From Georgenia_A wangjunii (GTDB taxonomy: Bacteria > Actinomycetota > Actinomycetes > Actinomycetales > Actinomycetaceae), in NCBI RefSeq assembly GCF_036421915.1, contig NZ_JAZGOM010000014.1: a stretch of DNA of 64,000 nt; one strand, given 5' to 3'. The notes beneath the pieces were generated by a model. The model worked only from the letters and a program-made list of their open reading frames with translations, was not told the DNA's origin and did no database searches. Below are positions 41,666-49,501 of this stretch, one piece after another. A program made the translations under genes and the position numbers. Numbering within the stretch: the first letter of the stretch is position 1; each line of letters opens with the position of its first letter.

Positions 41666-42400
41666 ATGCCCACGCCCCGTCTCGAGCTCCTGCCTGCGGT
41701 CGACGTCGTCGACGGGCAGGCCGTCCGGCTCGTCCAGGGGGAGGCCGGGTCCGAGACCTCCTACGGCGACCCCGCCGCCGCGGCCCGCGCCTGGGTCGAC
41801 CAGGGCGCGGAGTGGATCCACCTCGTCGACCTCGACGCCGCCTTCGGGCGCGGGTCCAACGCCGAGCTCCTTGCCGGGCTCGTGCGCTCCCTCGACGTCG
41901 CCGTCGAGCTCTCCGGCGGCATCCGCGACGACGAGAGCCTGGCGCGGGCGCTCGCGACCGGCGCCCGGCGCGTCAACCTCGGCACCGCCGCCCTCGAGGA
42001 CCCGGAGTGGACGGCGCGGGTCATCGGCGAGCACGGCGACCGCATCGCCGTCGGCCTCGACGTGCGTGGCACGACGCTGGCGGCCCGCGGCTGGACGCGC
42101 GAGGGCGGGGACCTGTGGGAGGTCCTCGAGCGGCTCGACCGCGACGGCTGCACCCGGTACGTCCTCACGGACGTGACGAAGGACGGCACGCTGCGCGGGC
42201 CGAACATCGAGCTCCTGCGCGCGGTGTGCGCGCGCACCGACGCGCCGGTCGTCGCCTCGGGCGGCGTCTCGAGCCTCGAGGACATCGCGGCCCTGCGTAC
42301 CCTCTCCGGCATCGGCGTCGAGGGCGCCATCGTCGGCAAGGCCCTCTACGCGGGGGCGTTCACCCTGCGCGAGGCGCTCGACGTCGCGGGCCGCCCGTGA
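41666..42400 (+). CDS. priA: ProFAR isomerase, HisA/PriA type
   Basis: The 244-residue TIM-barrel isomerase corresponds to HisA; in actinobacteria this protein is usually PriA, which also does the TrpF step of tryptophan synthesis. The two catalytic aspartates are at the starts of strands 1 and 5: LLPAVDVVDGQAVRL and VLTDVTKDGTLRG. The phosphate loops SGGIRDDE and ASGGVSSLED are present. GACGAAGGAGAA precedes the ATG. Bifunctionality is inferred from lineage rather than from a specific residue. Confidence 0.92.
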   Translation: MPTPRLELLPAVDVVDGQAVRLVQGEAGSETSYGDPAAAARAWVDQGAEWIHLVDLDAAFGRGSNAELLAGLVRSLDVAVELSGGIRDDESLARALATGARRVNLGTAALEDPEWTARVIGEHGDRIAVGLDVRGTTLAARGWTREGGDLWEVLERLDRDGCTRYVLTDVTKDGTLRGPNIELLRAVCARTDAPVVASGGVSSLEDIAALRTLSGIGVEGAIVGKALYAGAFTLREALDVAGRP

Positions 42401-43188
42401 GCACCGGCCGCGGCGCGCCCGGGGGCGCCGCGGACTCCGCCGGCCAGCCCTGGGCGGGGCGGGTCCTGCGGCCCAACCCCTTCGCCGGTGACGACGGCAG
42501 CGCCGACCCGGCCGTCGCCGCGGCCCTCGCGGTCGACGACGACGGCGAACGGCTCCGTGCCGTGGCCCGCGCGCTCGCCGCCGCCCGCGTCATCGTGCCG
42601 GTCGTCGCCCACGCGCACCCCGGCCAGGACGACGGCGGGGACGTCGCCGCGCACACGAAGCACGGCTCGGGCGACCCCGCCGCGGACGCGTGCGCCTCGG
42701 CCGCGATGGTCTCCGTCCGTACCCCCGACGGCCGGGCCGCGCTGCCCGTCTTCAGCTCGGTCGCGACGATGACGGCGTGGAACGCCGGGGCGCGCCCGGT
42801 GCCCGTCGAGGCGCCGCGCGCCGCGCTCGCCGCGGTCTCCGACGCCGACAGCCTCCTCGTCCTCGACCCCGGCGGGCCCGTTCCGGCCCTGCTCGGCCGC
42901 CCGGCCGTGTGGGCCCTGGCCCAGCAGCGGGAGTGGGTGCCCTCGTGGGCGGACCCCGAGCTGCCCGGCGTCGCCGCCCAGGCGCTGCGCGGGATCCCCG
43001 AGCTCCTCGGCGTGCGGCTCGAGCGAGGTCGCAAGGCGGAGCTGCGGGCCGTCCTCGCCGTGGGCGCCGACCTCACCCGTGCGCAGGCCGAGGCTGCCGT
43101 CGCGCGCGCGAGCGAGGCGCTCGGCGCGGACCCCGTCCTCACCGACCGGGTCGACTCCCTCGAGCTCTACCCCGTCGTCGGGACCTAG
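42397..43188 (+). CDS. SseB N-terminal domain protein
   Basis: A 263-residue cytoplasmic protein with an SseB-like N-terminal domain: RVIVPVVAHAH, VRTPDGRAALPVFSSVATMTAWNAGARPVPVEAP and LLVLDPGG form the core (quoted in part). The C-terminal half (~190-260) looks like a second alpha/beta segment (LELYPVVGT end). SseB-domain proteins are frequent in actinobacteria, often next to hisA, with no established role there. The GTG overlaps the priA stop (GTGA). Its TAG shares CTAG with the stop of the convergent protease gene. Confidence 0.8.
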   Translation: MSTGRGAPGGAADSAGQPWAGRVLRPNPFAGDDGSADPAVAAALAVDDDGERLRAVARALAAARVIVPVVAHAHPGQDDGGDVAAHTKHGSGDPAADACASAAMVSVRTPDGRAALPVFSSVATMTAWNAGARPVPVEAPRAALAAVSDADSLLVLDPGGPVPALLGRPAVWALAQQREWVPSWADPELPGVAAQALRGIPELLGVRLERGRKAELRAVLAVGADLTRAQAEAAVARASEALGADPVLTDRVDSLELYPVVGT

Positions 43189-44105
43189 GGCGTCGGGGTG
43201 GGCGTCGGCGCCGGGGTCTCCGGCGGGGCCGTCGTCGGCAGCGGCGTCAGCGGCTCGAGCGGGCCGGGCCCCGGGGCACCGCGGCTGGGCGTGCCGGGGG
43301 TGGGCGTGCCGGTCGGGTCGGCGGCACCATCGTCGTCCGGGGACGTCGCGGGAGCGGTCGGGGTGGCGGGTCCCGCCGAGTCGCACGGCGTGAGCGGGGT
43401 GAAGGCCTCCTCCGCCAGGAGGTCGTGCAGCGTGCTCACCGGCACGATGTAGCTGTTGCCCCACATGTCCATGGCGTAGACGACGCCGACGACCTCGCCG
43501 TCGGCGTTGAGGACGGCGCTGCCGGACGAGCCGTGGTCCACCTCGGCGTTCGTCCGCCCCACCATCCCCAGGTCGGAGCCGAGCGGGTCGGGCTCGTACC
43601 CGAGGACGGTGCCGGTCGTCGTCGTCAGCCGGCCGCCCTGGGGGTAGCCGACGACGGTCACCTCCTCACCCGCCGCCGCGTCGATCTCCGCGAGGCCGGG
43701 CACGCTCGCCAGCGGCTCCTCCGTGCGCACGAGGGCGAGGTCGGCGACGTCGGTGGCTCCGGCGGAGACCGCGTCGATCTCCCGGCCGTCGTACGTCGTG
43801 ATCTGCAGCCGCGCCGAGTCGGCCGCGACGTGGCGGTTCGTGATGATCGTCCGCTCGTCGAGCGCGAAGCCGGAACCCGTGGAGAGCTGGCCGCACCCGA
43901 CGTTGCGCACCCGCACCGCCATGCGCTCGGCGGCGTCGACACCGTCGGGGGAGAGGCTGCCCGGGTCCGCGACGTGCGGCGCCTCGGCCGAGGGGAGGAA
44001 GCTCGTCGGCATGTCCCCGGGCCGCTCCGGCACGACGCCGCAGCCTGCGAGGAGCGCGAGCGCGGCGGCCGAGGCGGCGAGCGGGGCGACGGGGCGGCGC
44101 CTCAC
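43185..44105 (-). CDS. Lipoprotein trypsin-like serine protease
   Basis: The 306-residue protein begins with a basic/hydrophobic signal and lipobox LLAGC (Cys22). Its PA-clan protease fold shows the triad His in TNRHVA, Asp in VADLALV and Ser in DHGSSGSAVL. The mature N-terminus and the ~70-residue C-terminal Pro/Thr/Gly-rich tail are probably linkers to wall or membrane. The GTG overlaps the stop of the upstream coiled-coil membrane gene (GTGA), so the two are co-translated. It is likely an extracytoplasmic quality-control or processing protease; the substrate is unknown. Confidence 0.87.
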   Translation of the reverse strand: MRRRPVAPLAASAAALALLAGCGVVPERPGDMPTSFLPSAEAPHVADPGSLSPDGVDAAERMAVRVRNVGCGQLSTGSGFALDERTIITNRHVAADSARLQITTYDGREIDAVSAGATDVADLALVRTEEPLASVPGLAEIDAAAGEEVTVVGYPQGGRLTTTTGTVLGYEPDPLGSDLGMVGRTNAEVDHGSSGSAVLNADGEVVGVVYAMDMWGNSYIVPVSTLHDLLAEEAFTPLTPCDSAGPATPTAPATSPDDDGAADPTGTPTPGTPSRGAPGPGPLEPLTPLPTTAPPETPAPTPTPTP

Positions 44106-44815
44106 TCCTCGACCTGCCGCTGGAGCTCGTCGTTCGCCTCGATGGCCGCCGCGCAGAAGCTCGACACCTGGGTGCGGTACTCGGCGAGCTGGGCCGGGTC
44201 GTAGGACTCGCGGTCGTCGAGGTAGACGATGAGCTGCTCCTGGCCCTGGACGCAGTCCTCCATCGCCCGGGCCACGGTGGCCGCCGCCGCGGAGATCCGT
44301 GCCTGGTAGGCCGCGACCTGCCGCTGGACCTCCCGGTCGTCGCCCGTCTGCGCGACCGCGTCCGCGAGCTCGGCGATCCGCTCCTGGGCGTTGGTCAGCT
44401 GGTCCTGCGTCGTCGTCAGGGCGTTCGCGGACTCGGCGAGGTCGGCCTTGACCTGGACGAGCTCCGCGCCCAGCCCCTGTGCGACGGAGTCGAGCTCGCC
44501 CGCCCGCTCGGACCACTCCCGCGCGAGGACGAGGAGGTAGGCACCGGTCCCGAGGGCGAGCACGAGGAGGACCGCGAGGACGACGACGGGCCACCGGCGC
44601 CGGGCGCGCCCGGTGACCGGCCCGTCGGGCGGGGCGTCCTCGGTGGCGCCCGCGGCCGTGGGGGCCGGCGAAGCGGCGGTCCCGTCCGCGTCCGCAGCCC
44701 CCGCCGGCGCGGCGGGGTCGTAGGATCCGTACCGCGCCGGGTCGTAGACCTGGGCGTGCGCGCCGGCAGACGGCGGCGCCGCCGTCTCCTGGCGCTCGTG
44801 CGGGTCCGTGGTCAT
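44102..44815 (-). CDS. Coiled-coil single-pass membrane protein
   Basis: No named family recognised. The 237-residue protein has a disordered N-terminal ~70 residues rich in Pro/Ala/Asp with a repeated YDPARYGSYDPA pattern, one TM segment (~76-97), then a long extracytoplasmic coiled coil (~100-180) and a C-terminal helical region. Two cysteines (in MEDCVQG and SSFCAAA) could form a disulfide outside the cell. The ATG at 44815 is chosen because the frame upstream enters the infC promoter. It is the first gene of a two-gene unit with the lipoprotein protease, suggesting the coiled coil may present or regulate that protease. Confidence 0.72.
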   Translation of the reverse strand: MTTDPHERQETAAPPSAGAHAQVYDPARYGSYDPAAPAGAADADGTAASPAPTAAGATEDAPPDGPVTGRARRRWPVVVLAVLLVLALGTGAYLLVLAREWSERAGELDSVAQGLGAELVQVKADLAESANALTTTQDQLTNAQERIAELADAVAQTGDDREVQRQVAAYQARISAAAATVARAMEDCVQGQEQLIVYLDDRESYDPAQLAEYRTQVSSFCAAAIEANDELQRQVEE

Positions 44816-44821
44816 GCGTGG

Positions 44822-45059
44822 TAGTCTCTCAGACTGACCGACCGAGGGTGTACGCCCTCGGTGTGCAAGCGGAGTTCCTCCCACCTCGTCTCGACCGTCC
44901 CGCCGCACCTGGGTGTGACGACAGAGGCATGGTCCTGGTCCTGAGGGCGTATGCCCTCAGCGCACGCTTCGGCGCGCGTCGACCTTGAGGCCTCCGTGCG
45001 CACCCGCGCCGGAGGCCTTCTCCGTCCGCGGCATCGACGACAGCGTGAAGGAGCAGCAC
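44822..45059 (+). promoter_or_regulatory. infC promoter and structured leader
   Basis: TAGTCT (44822-44827) is a likely -10; the leader then spans ~225 nt. It contains three stem-loops: 44841-44862 (ACCGAGGG / CCCTCGGT), 44941-44960 (CTGAGGGC / GCCCTCAG) and 44989-45017 (GGCCTCCG / CGGAGGCC). The first two share the core GAGGGYGTAYGCCCTC. The leader is suited to attenuation or to autogenous control of the infC-rpmI-rplT operon. Confidence 0.6.
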
Positions 45060-45677
45060 ATCAGCGAGCCCCGCATCAACGAGCGGATCCGCGTCCCGGA
45101 GGTCCGGCTGGTTGGACCAGCCGGCGAGCAGGTGGGTGTGGTCCGCGTCGAGGACGCACTCCGACTGGCCGAAGAGGCCGACCTCGACCTTGTCGAGGTC
45201 GCGCCGGACGCACGGCCGCCGGTGTGCAAGCTCATGGACTACGGCAAGTTCAAGTACGAGTCGGCCATGAAGGAGCGTGACGCCCGGCGCAACCAGGCGA
45301 ACACGGTCCTCAAGGAGATCCGTTTCCGCCTCAAGATCGACCCGCACGACTACGAGACCAAGAAGGGTCACGTCGTCCGGTTCCTCAAGGGTGGCGACAA
45401 GGTCAAGGTCATGATCATGTTCCGCGGTCGCGAGCAGTCGCGCCCCGAGATGGGCATGCGCCTCCTCCAGCGTCTCGCCGAGGACGTGTCCGAGCTCGGC
45501 TTCGTCGAGAGCACCCCGCGCCTCGACGGCCGCAACATGACCATGGTCATCGGGCCGCACAAGAAGAAGGCCGAGGCGCGCAACGAGCAGCGCCGCGAGC
45601 GTGAGCAGAAGGCGGCGGACCAGACCGCCGCCGAGGCCGCCGAGGCCGCCGAGGCCTCCCCGGCCACCGAGGCCTAG
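45060..45677 (+). CDS. infC: Translation initiation factor IF-3 (AUC start)
   Basis: IF-3, 205 residues, binds the 30S subunit and checks start-codon fidelity. The family N-terminus SEPRINERIRVPEVRLVG follows directly after an ATC codon at 45060, and AAGGAG (45048-45053) lies exactly 6 nt upstream, so the start codon is most likely AUC. The N-domain, the basic linker (YGKFKYESAMKERDAR) and the C-domain (IMFRGREQSRPE, ESTPRLDGRNMTMVIGPHKKK in part) are complete, with an Ala/Glu tail. Non-canonical starts in infC allow IF-3 to repress its own translation. Confidence 0.93.
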   Translation: MSEPRINERIRVPEVRLVGPAGEQVGVVRVEDALRLAEEADLDLVEVAPDARPPVCKLMDYGKFKYESAMKERDARRNQANTVLKEIRFRLKIDPHDYETKKGHVVRFLKGGDKVKVMIMFRGREQSRPEMGMRLLQRLAEDVSELGFVESTPRLDGRNMTMVIGPHKKKAEARNEQRREREQKAADQTAAEAAEAAEASPATEA

Positions 45678-45693
45678 CCTCCACCGATCAGCG

Positions 45694-45739
45694 ACCGGCT
45701 CGACGAGCCGGTGAGTCCGTACCCGTGCCGTCGCACGGG
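45694..45739 (+). promoter_or_regulatory. Two hairpins between infC and rpmI
   Basis: ACCGGCTC / GAGCCGGT (45694-45701 with 45705-45712) and CCCGTGC / GCACGGG (45722-45728 with 45733-45739) stand in the 79-bp gap. They resemble ribosomal-protein leader structures where L20 or L35 could act; that is inference. Confidence 0.5.
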
Positions 45740-45756
45740 CCTACCCGAGGAAGACG

Positions 45757-45951
45757 ATGCCGAAGAACAAGACGCACTCCGGTGCGAAGAAGCGTTTCCG
45801 GATCACCGGGAGCGGCAAGGTGCTGCGCGAGCAGGCCAACCGCCGGCACCTCTTCGAGAGCAAGTCGAGCAGGCGCACCCGCCGCCTGGCGATGGACAAG
45901 GCGGTCGCCCCCGCCGACGTCAAGAAGGTCAAGAAGCTGCTCGGTAAGTGA
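45757..45951 (+). CDS. rpmI: 50S ribosomal protein L35
   Basis: The 64-residue basic protein L35 of the large ribosomal subunit. The sequence MPKNKTHSGAKKRFRITGSG and the central RRHLFESKSSRRTRRL are diagnostic, as is the KKVKKLLG end. It lies between infC and rplT in the classic operon order. Its ATG follows CCGAGGAAGACG. Confidence 0.97.
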   Translation: MPKNKTHSGAKKRFRITGSGKVLREQANRRHLFESKSSRRTRRLAMDKAVAPADVKKVKKLLGK

Positions 45952-45980
45952 TTTTCCGCCCTACCCTTTAGGAGAACGAC

Positions 45981-46361
45981 GTGGCACGCGTCAAGCGGGC
46001 GGTCAACGCCCATAAGAAGCGCCGCACGACCCTCGAGCGCGCCAGCGGTTACCGCGGCCAGCGTTCGAGGCTGTACCGCAAGGCCAAGGAGCAGGTCACC
46101 CACTCCCTGACCTACAACTACCGCGACCGCAAGGCTCGCAAGGGCGACTTCCGCCGCCTGTGGATCCAGCGCATCAACGCTGCGGTCCGCGCGCAGGGGA
46201 TGACGTACAACCGCTTCATCCAGGGCCTCAAGGCCGCTGAGGTCGAGGTCGACCGCCGCATGCTCGCCGAGCTCGCGGTCAACGACCCGGCCGCGTTCAA
46301 CGCACTCGTCGAGGTGGCCAAGGCCAACCTTCCCGAGGACGTCAACGCCCCAGCGGCCTGA
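45981..46361 (+). CDS. rplT: 50S ribosomal protein L20
   Basis: L20, 126 residues, binds 23S rRNA early in assembly and in other bacteria represses its own operon. The N-terminal extension RVKRAVNAHKKRRTTLERASGY (in part) and the globular C-domain FRRLWIQRINAAVRAQGMTYNRFI are intact. The GTG is preceded by TTTAGGAGAAC. The C-terminus ends in a short acidic tail (EDVNAPAA). Confidence 0.97.
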   Translation: MARVKRAVNAHKKRRTTLERASGYRGQRSRLYRKAKEQVTHSLTYNYRDRKARKGDFRRLWIQRINAAVRAQGMTYNRFIQGLKAAEVEVDRRMLAELAVNDPAAFNALVEVAKANLPEDVNAPAA

Positions 46362-46375
46362 GCCTCGCTCACGCC

Positions 46376-47269
46376 GTGACCGGACGCCCGGACAGCCCCG
46401 AGCTGACCAACCCCCGCGCCGAGCGGGTGCGGATGGTCGCGGGGCTGGCCGGGCGTTCGGCGCGTCGGCGCCACGGCCAGTTCCTCGTCGAGGGCCCCCA
46501 GGGGGTCCGGGAGGCCGTCCGCCACGCCGCCGGTCAGGTCCGTGACGTCTACGTCACGGCCGCCGCCGCCGACCGCTACCCCGAGATCGTCGCCGACGCG
46601 CGCGCGGCCGGGCTCTACCTCCACCGCGCCACCCCCGACGTGCTCACCGCGATGAGCCCGGACGCCCAGGGCGTCCTCGCCGTCGTGCGGAGCGAGGGCC
46701 CGACGACGACGGCGACCCTCGCCGACGTCCTGGCCCTGCGCTCCGGGGAGGGCCCCCGCCTCGTCGCGGTGCTCGCCCAGGTGAGCGACCCGGGCAACGC
46801 CGGCACCCTCGTGCGTGCCGCTGACGCCGCCGGTGCGGACGCCGTCGTCCTCGGTCCCGGCAGCGTCGACCTGCTCAACCCCAAGGTGGTCCGCTCGAGC
46901 GCGGGCTCGCTCTTCCACCTCCCCGTCCTCTCTGCGCCGGACCTGGACGAGACCCTCGCCGCCCTGCGGAGCCACGGGCTCGCCGTCCTCGCCGCCGACG
47001 GCGCGGGCCGGTGGGACCTCGACGAGCTGGCCGACCTCGCCGGCCGGCCCGCCGCGGGCGCGGGTGAGGGCTGGCCCCCGGGCGCACCGGCCCTCGCCGC
47101 GCCGACCGCCTGGCTGTTCGGGAACGAGGCGCACGGGCTCACCCCCGAGCAGGTCCGGGCCGCCGACACCTCGGTCCGGGTGCCGATCCACGGGCACGCC
47201 GAGTCGCTCAACCTCGCCACCGCCGCGACCGTGTGCCTCTACGCCTCCGCACGCGCCCAGCGGCGCTGA
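46376..47269 (+). CDS. SpoU/TrmH family RNA 2'-O-methyltransferase
   Basis: A 297-residue SPOUT methyltransferase, usually found right after rplT. The N-terminal substrate-binding domain (RRRHGQFLVEGPQGVREAV) is followed by the knotted catalytic domain with the three SpoU motifs: VSDPGNAGTLVRAADA (motif 1, catalytic Arg/Asn), WLFGNEAHGL (motif 2) and VPIHGHAESLNLATAATVCLY (motif 3, in part). It methylates rRNA or tRNA ribose; the exact site (for example RlmB-like or TsnR-like) cannot be told. It ends 3 bp before the convergent CBS gene. Confidence 0.9.
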   Translation: MTGRPDSPELTNPRAERVRMVAGLAGRSARRRHGQFLVEGPQGVREAVRHAAGQVRDVYVTAAAADRYPEIVADARAAGLYLHRATPDVLTAMSPDAQGVLAVVRSEGPTTTATLADVLALRSGEGPRLVAVLAQVSDPGNAGTLVRAADAAGADAVVLGPGSVDLLNPKVVRSSAGSLFHLPVLSAPDLDETLAALRSHGLAVLAADGAGRWDLDELADLAGRPAAGAGEGWPPGAPALAAPTAWLFGNEAHGLTPEQVRAADTSVRVPIHGHAESLNLATAATVCLYASARAQRR

Positions 47270-47272
47270 GCG

Positions 47273-47704
47273 TCAGCTCTGGACGTAGTCGATGAGCCGG
47301 TCCCGCTCGGCCTGGAGCTCGTCGAGGCGCTGCTTGACGATGTCGCCGATGCTGACGATCCCCGCGAGCCGCCCGTCCACGACGACGGGCATGTGCCGGA
47401 CCCGTCGCTCCGTCATCGTCCGTGCGAGCTGCTCCGTCTCGTCCGACGGGGAGCAGGTGAGGACGTCGGTGCTCATGATCTCGCCCACCGTGGCCGCCTC
47501 GGGCGGGCGTCCGTCCGAGCCCCGCAGCGCGGCGACGACGTCGCGCTCGCTCACGATCCCCGTGACGGCGCCCCCGCCGTCGGAGACGACGGCCGCACCG
47601 ATGCGGTGCTCGCACAGGAGCTCGACGAGCTCGCCCAGCGACATGTCGCTGCGCACGGTGACGACGGCGTCGCCCTTGCGGCGGAGGACCTCGGAGATGC
47701 GCAT
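47273..47704 (-). CDS. CBS-pair domain protein
   Basis: The 143-residue protein is made of two CBS repeats: MRISEVLRRKGDAVVTV ... IGAAVVSDGGGAVTGIVSERDVV (~1-60) and VGEIMSTDVLTCSP ... VRHMPVVVDGRLAGIVSIGDIV (~73-130, shown in part). CBS pairs bind adenine nucleotides or SAM and act as energy sensors; stand-alone versions are often universal-stress-type proteins of actinobacteria. A short C-terminal helix follows. It is divergent from thpR across a 54-bp region that contains a CRP-like site. Confidence 0.88.
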   Translation of the reverse strand: MRISEVLRRKGDAVVTVRSDMSLGELVELLCEHRIGAAVVSDGGGAVTGIVSERDVVAALRGSDGRPPEAATVGEIMSTDVLTCSPSDETEQLARTMTERRVRHMPVVVDGRLAGIVSIGDIVKQRLDELQAERDRLIDYVQS

Positions 47705-47725
47705 GAGGCCGACCGTAGCACCGGG

Positions 47726-47741
47726 TGTGACGTGGGTCACG
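47726..47741. promoter_or_regulatory. CRP/GlxR-type palindrome between CBS gene and thpR
   Basis: TGTGA-CGTGGG-TCACG matches the cAMP-receptor-family consensus TGTGA-N6-TCACA at 9 of 10 positions. It lies in the divergent promoter region, 22 nt from the CBS start and 18 nt from the thpR start. Confidence 0.55.
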
Positions 47742-47758
47742 GGTGCGAGCATGGGGGC

Positions 47759-48376
47759 ATGAGGCTCTTCGTCGCGATCCGCCCGCCGGCCGCGGTCCTC
47801 GACCACCTCGACGCCGCGACCGCCGGGTTCCGGGCCCTCGTCGGCGGGGGAGGGCCGCCCGCCCTGCGCTGGACGGCGCCGGAGCAGCGTCACGTCACCC
47901 TCGCGTTCTACGGCGACGTCCCGGACGGGGTGCTCGCCTCGCTCGCCGCTGACCTCGCCGACGTCGCGGCCGGCGTCCCGCCCCTCAGGCTCGAGCTCGC
48001 GGGGGCCGGGTCCTTCACGCGCCGGACGCTGTGGGCCGGGGTCCGCGCCGCCGGGGGTACCGACCCGACGGCGCTCGTCGACCTCATGGCCGCGTGCGAG
48101 GCGGCCGGGGTCGGCCTGCGCGGTCCCGCGGCGGCCACCACCCACGCGCCCCGGGACCGGCGCCGTGCCCACCTCACGCTCGCCCGGGTGAGCGCCCGCT
48201 CGCGCGACGTCGACCTCGGTGCGGTCGTCCACGCGCTGTCGGTGTACGTCGGACCCGCGTGGACGGCGACCGAGATCGAGCTCGTCGCCTCCGAGCTCGG
48301 CAAGGGCCGCGGGGGAGGCCCGCTGCACGACGTCCTCGAGCGGGTGCCGCTCGGCGGGGGCGGGCACGACGACTAG
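47759..48376 (+). CDS. thpR: RNA 2',3'-cyclic phosphodiesterase (ThpR)
   Basis: The 205-residue protein belongs to the 2H phosphoesterase superfamily (older name 2'-5' RNA ligase). The two catalytic HxT motifs are HVTLAFYGDVP (~43) and HLTLARVSAR (~140). It opens 2',3'-cyclic phosphates on RNA. The first residues MRLFVAIRPP are the family start, which supports ATG 47759. It is followed 47 bp later by pheS. Confidence 0.9.
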   Translation: MRLFVAIRPPAAVLDHLDAATAGFRALVGGGGPPALRWTAPEQRHVTLAFYGDVPDGVLASLAADLADVAAGVPPLRLELAGAGSFTRRTLWAGVRAAGGTDPTALVDLMAACEAAGVGLRGPAAATTHAPRDRRRAHLTLARVSARSRDVDLGAVVHALSVYVGPAWTATEIELVASELGKGRGGGPLHDVLERVPLGGGGHDD

Positions 48377-48379
48377 AGT
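48374..48379 (+). promoter_or_regulatory. pheS -10-like element (TAGAGT)
   Basis: TAGAGT overlaps the thpR stop and would start transcription about 38 nt upstream of the pheS ATG, which has a GGAAGG ribosome-binding site. Confidence 0.4.
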
Positions 48380-48423
48380 CCTCGGCTGGACCTCGTCCAT
48401 GCACACGCGCCCGGAAGGTACGG

Positions 48424-49500
48424 ATGACCACCCCCGATCCCACCCCCCTGTCCCCGCTCGACGCCTCGGCGGTCGACGCGGCGGTCGACGCGGCCCTCGC
48501 GGCCCTCGCGGCGGCCACCGACCTCGCCGGGCTCAAGGAGGCGCGCCTCGCCCACACCGGCGACCGCAGCCCCCTCACCCTCGCCAACCGTGAGATCGGC
48601 CGCCTCGACCCGGCGGACAAGGCGCGCGCCGGCAAGATCCTCGGCCAGGCCCGCGGCCGCCTCACCAAGGCCGTCGCCGCGCGGCAGGCCGAGCTCGAGG
48701 CCGAGCACGAGGCCCGGGCACTGCGCACCGAGACTGTCGACGTCACGCTGCCCACCGACCGGCGCCCAGCCGGGGCGCGCCACCCGCTCGAGCTCCTGGC
48801 CGAGGACATCGGCGACTTCTTCGTCGCCATGGGCTGGGAGATCGCCGAGGGCCCCGAGGTCGAGCACGAGTGGCTCAACTTCGACGCCCTCAACCACGGG
48901 CCTGACCACCCGGCCCGGCAGATGGCGGACACCCTCTACGTCGAGGGCACCGCGGAGGCGGCGACGCCGGGCCTCGTCCTGCGCACGCACACCTCGCCGG
49001 TCCAGGCCCGCACCATGCTCACGCGCGACCTGCCCATCTACATCGCGTGCCCCGGCAAGGTCTTCCGCAACGACGCCCTCGACGCCACCCACACGCCGGT
49101 CTTCCACCAGGTCGAGGGGCTCGCCGTCGACAGGGGGCTGACGATGGCGCACCTCAAGGGCACCCTCGACCACTTCGCCCGCGCGATGTTCGGGCCCGAG
49201 GCCCGCACCCGCCTGCGGCCCTCGTTCTTCCCGTTCACCGAGCCGAGCGCCGAGATGGACCTGTGGTTCCCGCAGAAGAAGGGCGGACCGGGCTGGATCG
49301 AGTGGGGCGGCTGCGGCATGGTCAACCCCACCGTCCTGCGCTCCGCCGGCATCGACCCCGACGTCTACACCGGCTTCGCCTTCGGCATGGGGATCGAGCG
49401 CACGCTCATGCTCCGCCACGGCATCTCCGACATGCACGACATCGTCGAGGGCGACATGCGCTTCTCGAGCCAGTTCGGCACCACCGGAAAGGGGAACTGA
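48424..49500 (+). CDS. pheS: Phenylalanyl-tRNA synthetase alpha subunit
   Basis: PheS, 358 residues, carries the class II catalytic core of the (alpha-beta)2 enzyme. The N-terminal coiled coil (~20-85) binds tRNA. Class II motifs: motif 1 around HPLELLAEDIGDFFVAMGWEIAEGPEVE (in part), motif 2 HTSPVQARTML with KVFRNDALDATHTPVFHQVEG (in part), and motif 3 GFAFGMGIERTLML. The stop is 1 nt before the pheT ATG. Confidence 0.97.
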   Translation: MTTPDPTPLSPLDASAVDAAVDAALAALAAATDLAGLKEARLAHTGDRSPLTLANREIGRLDPADKARAGKILGQARGRLTKAVAARQAELEAEHEARALRTETVDVTLPTDRRPAGARHPLELLAEDIGDFFVAMGWEIAEGPEVEHEWLNFDALNHGPDHPARQMADTLYVEGTAEAATPGLVLRTHTSPVQARTMLTRDLPIYIACPGKVFRNDALDATHTPVFHQVEGLAVDRGLTMAHLKGTLDHFARAMFGPEARTRLRPSFFPFTEPSAEMDLWFPQKKGGPGWIEWGGCGMVNPTVLRSAGIDPDVYTGFAFGMGIERTLMLRHGISDMHDIVEGDMRFSSQFGTTGKGN

Positions 49501-49501
49501 C

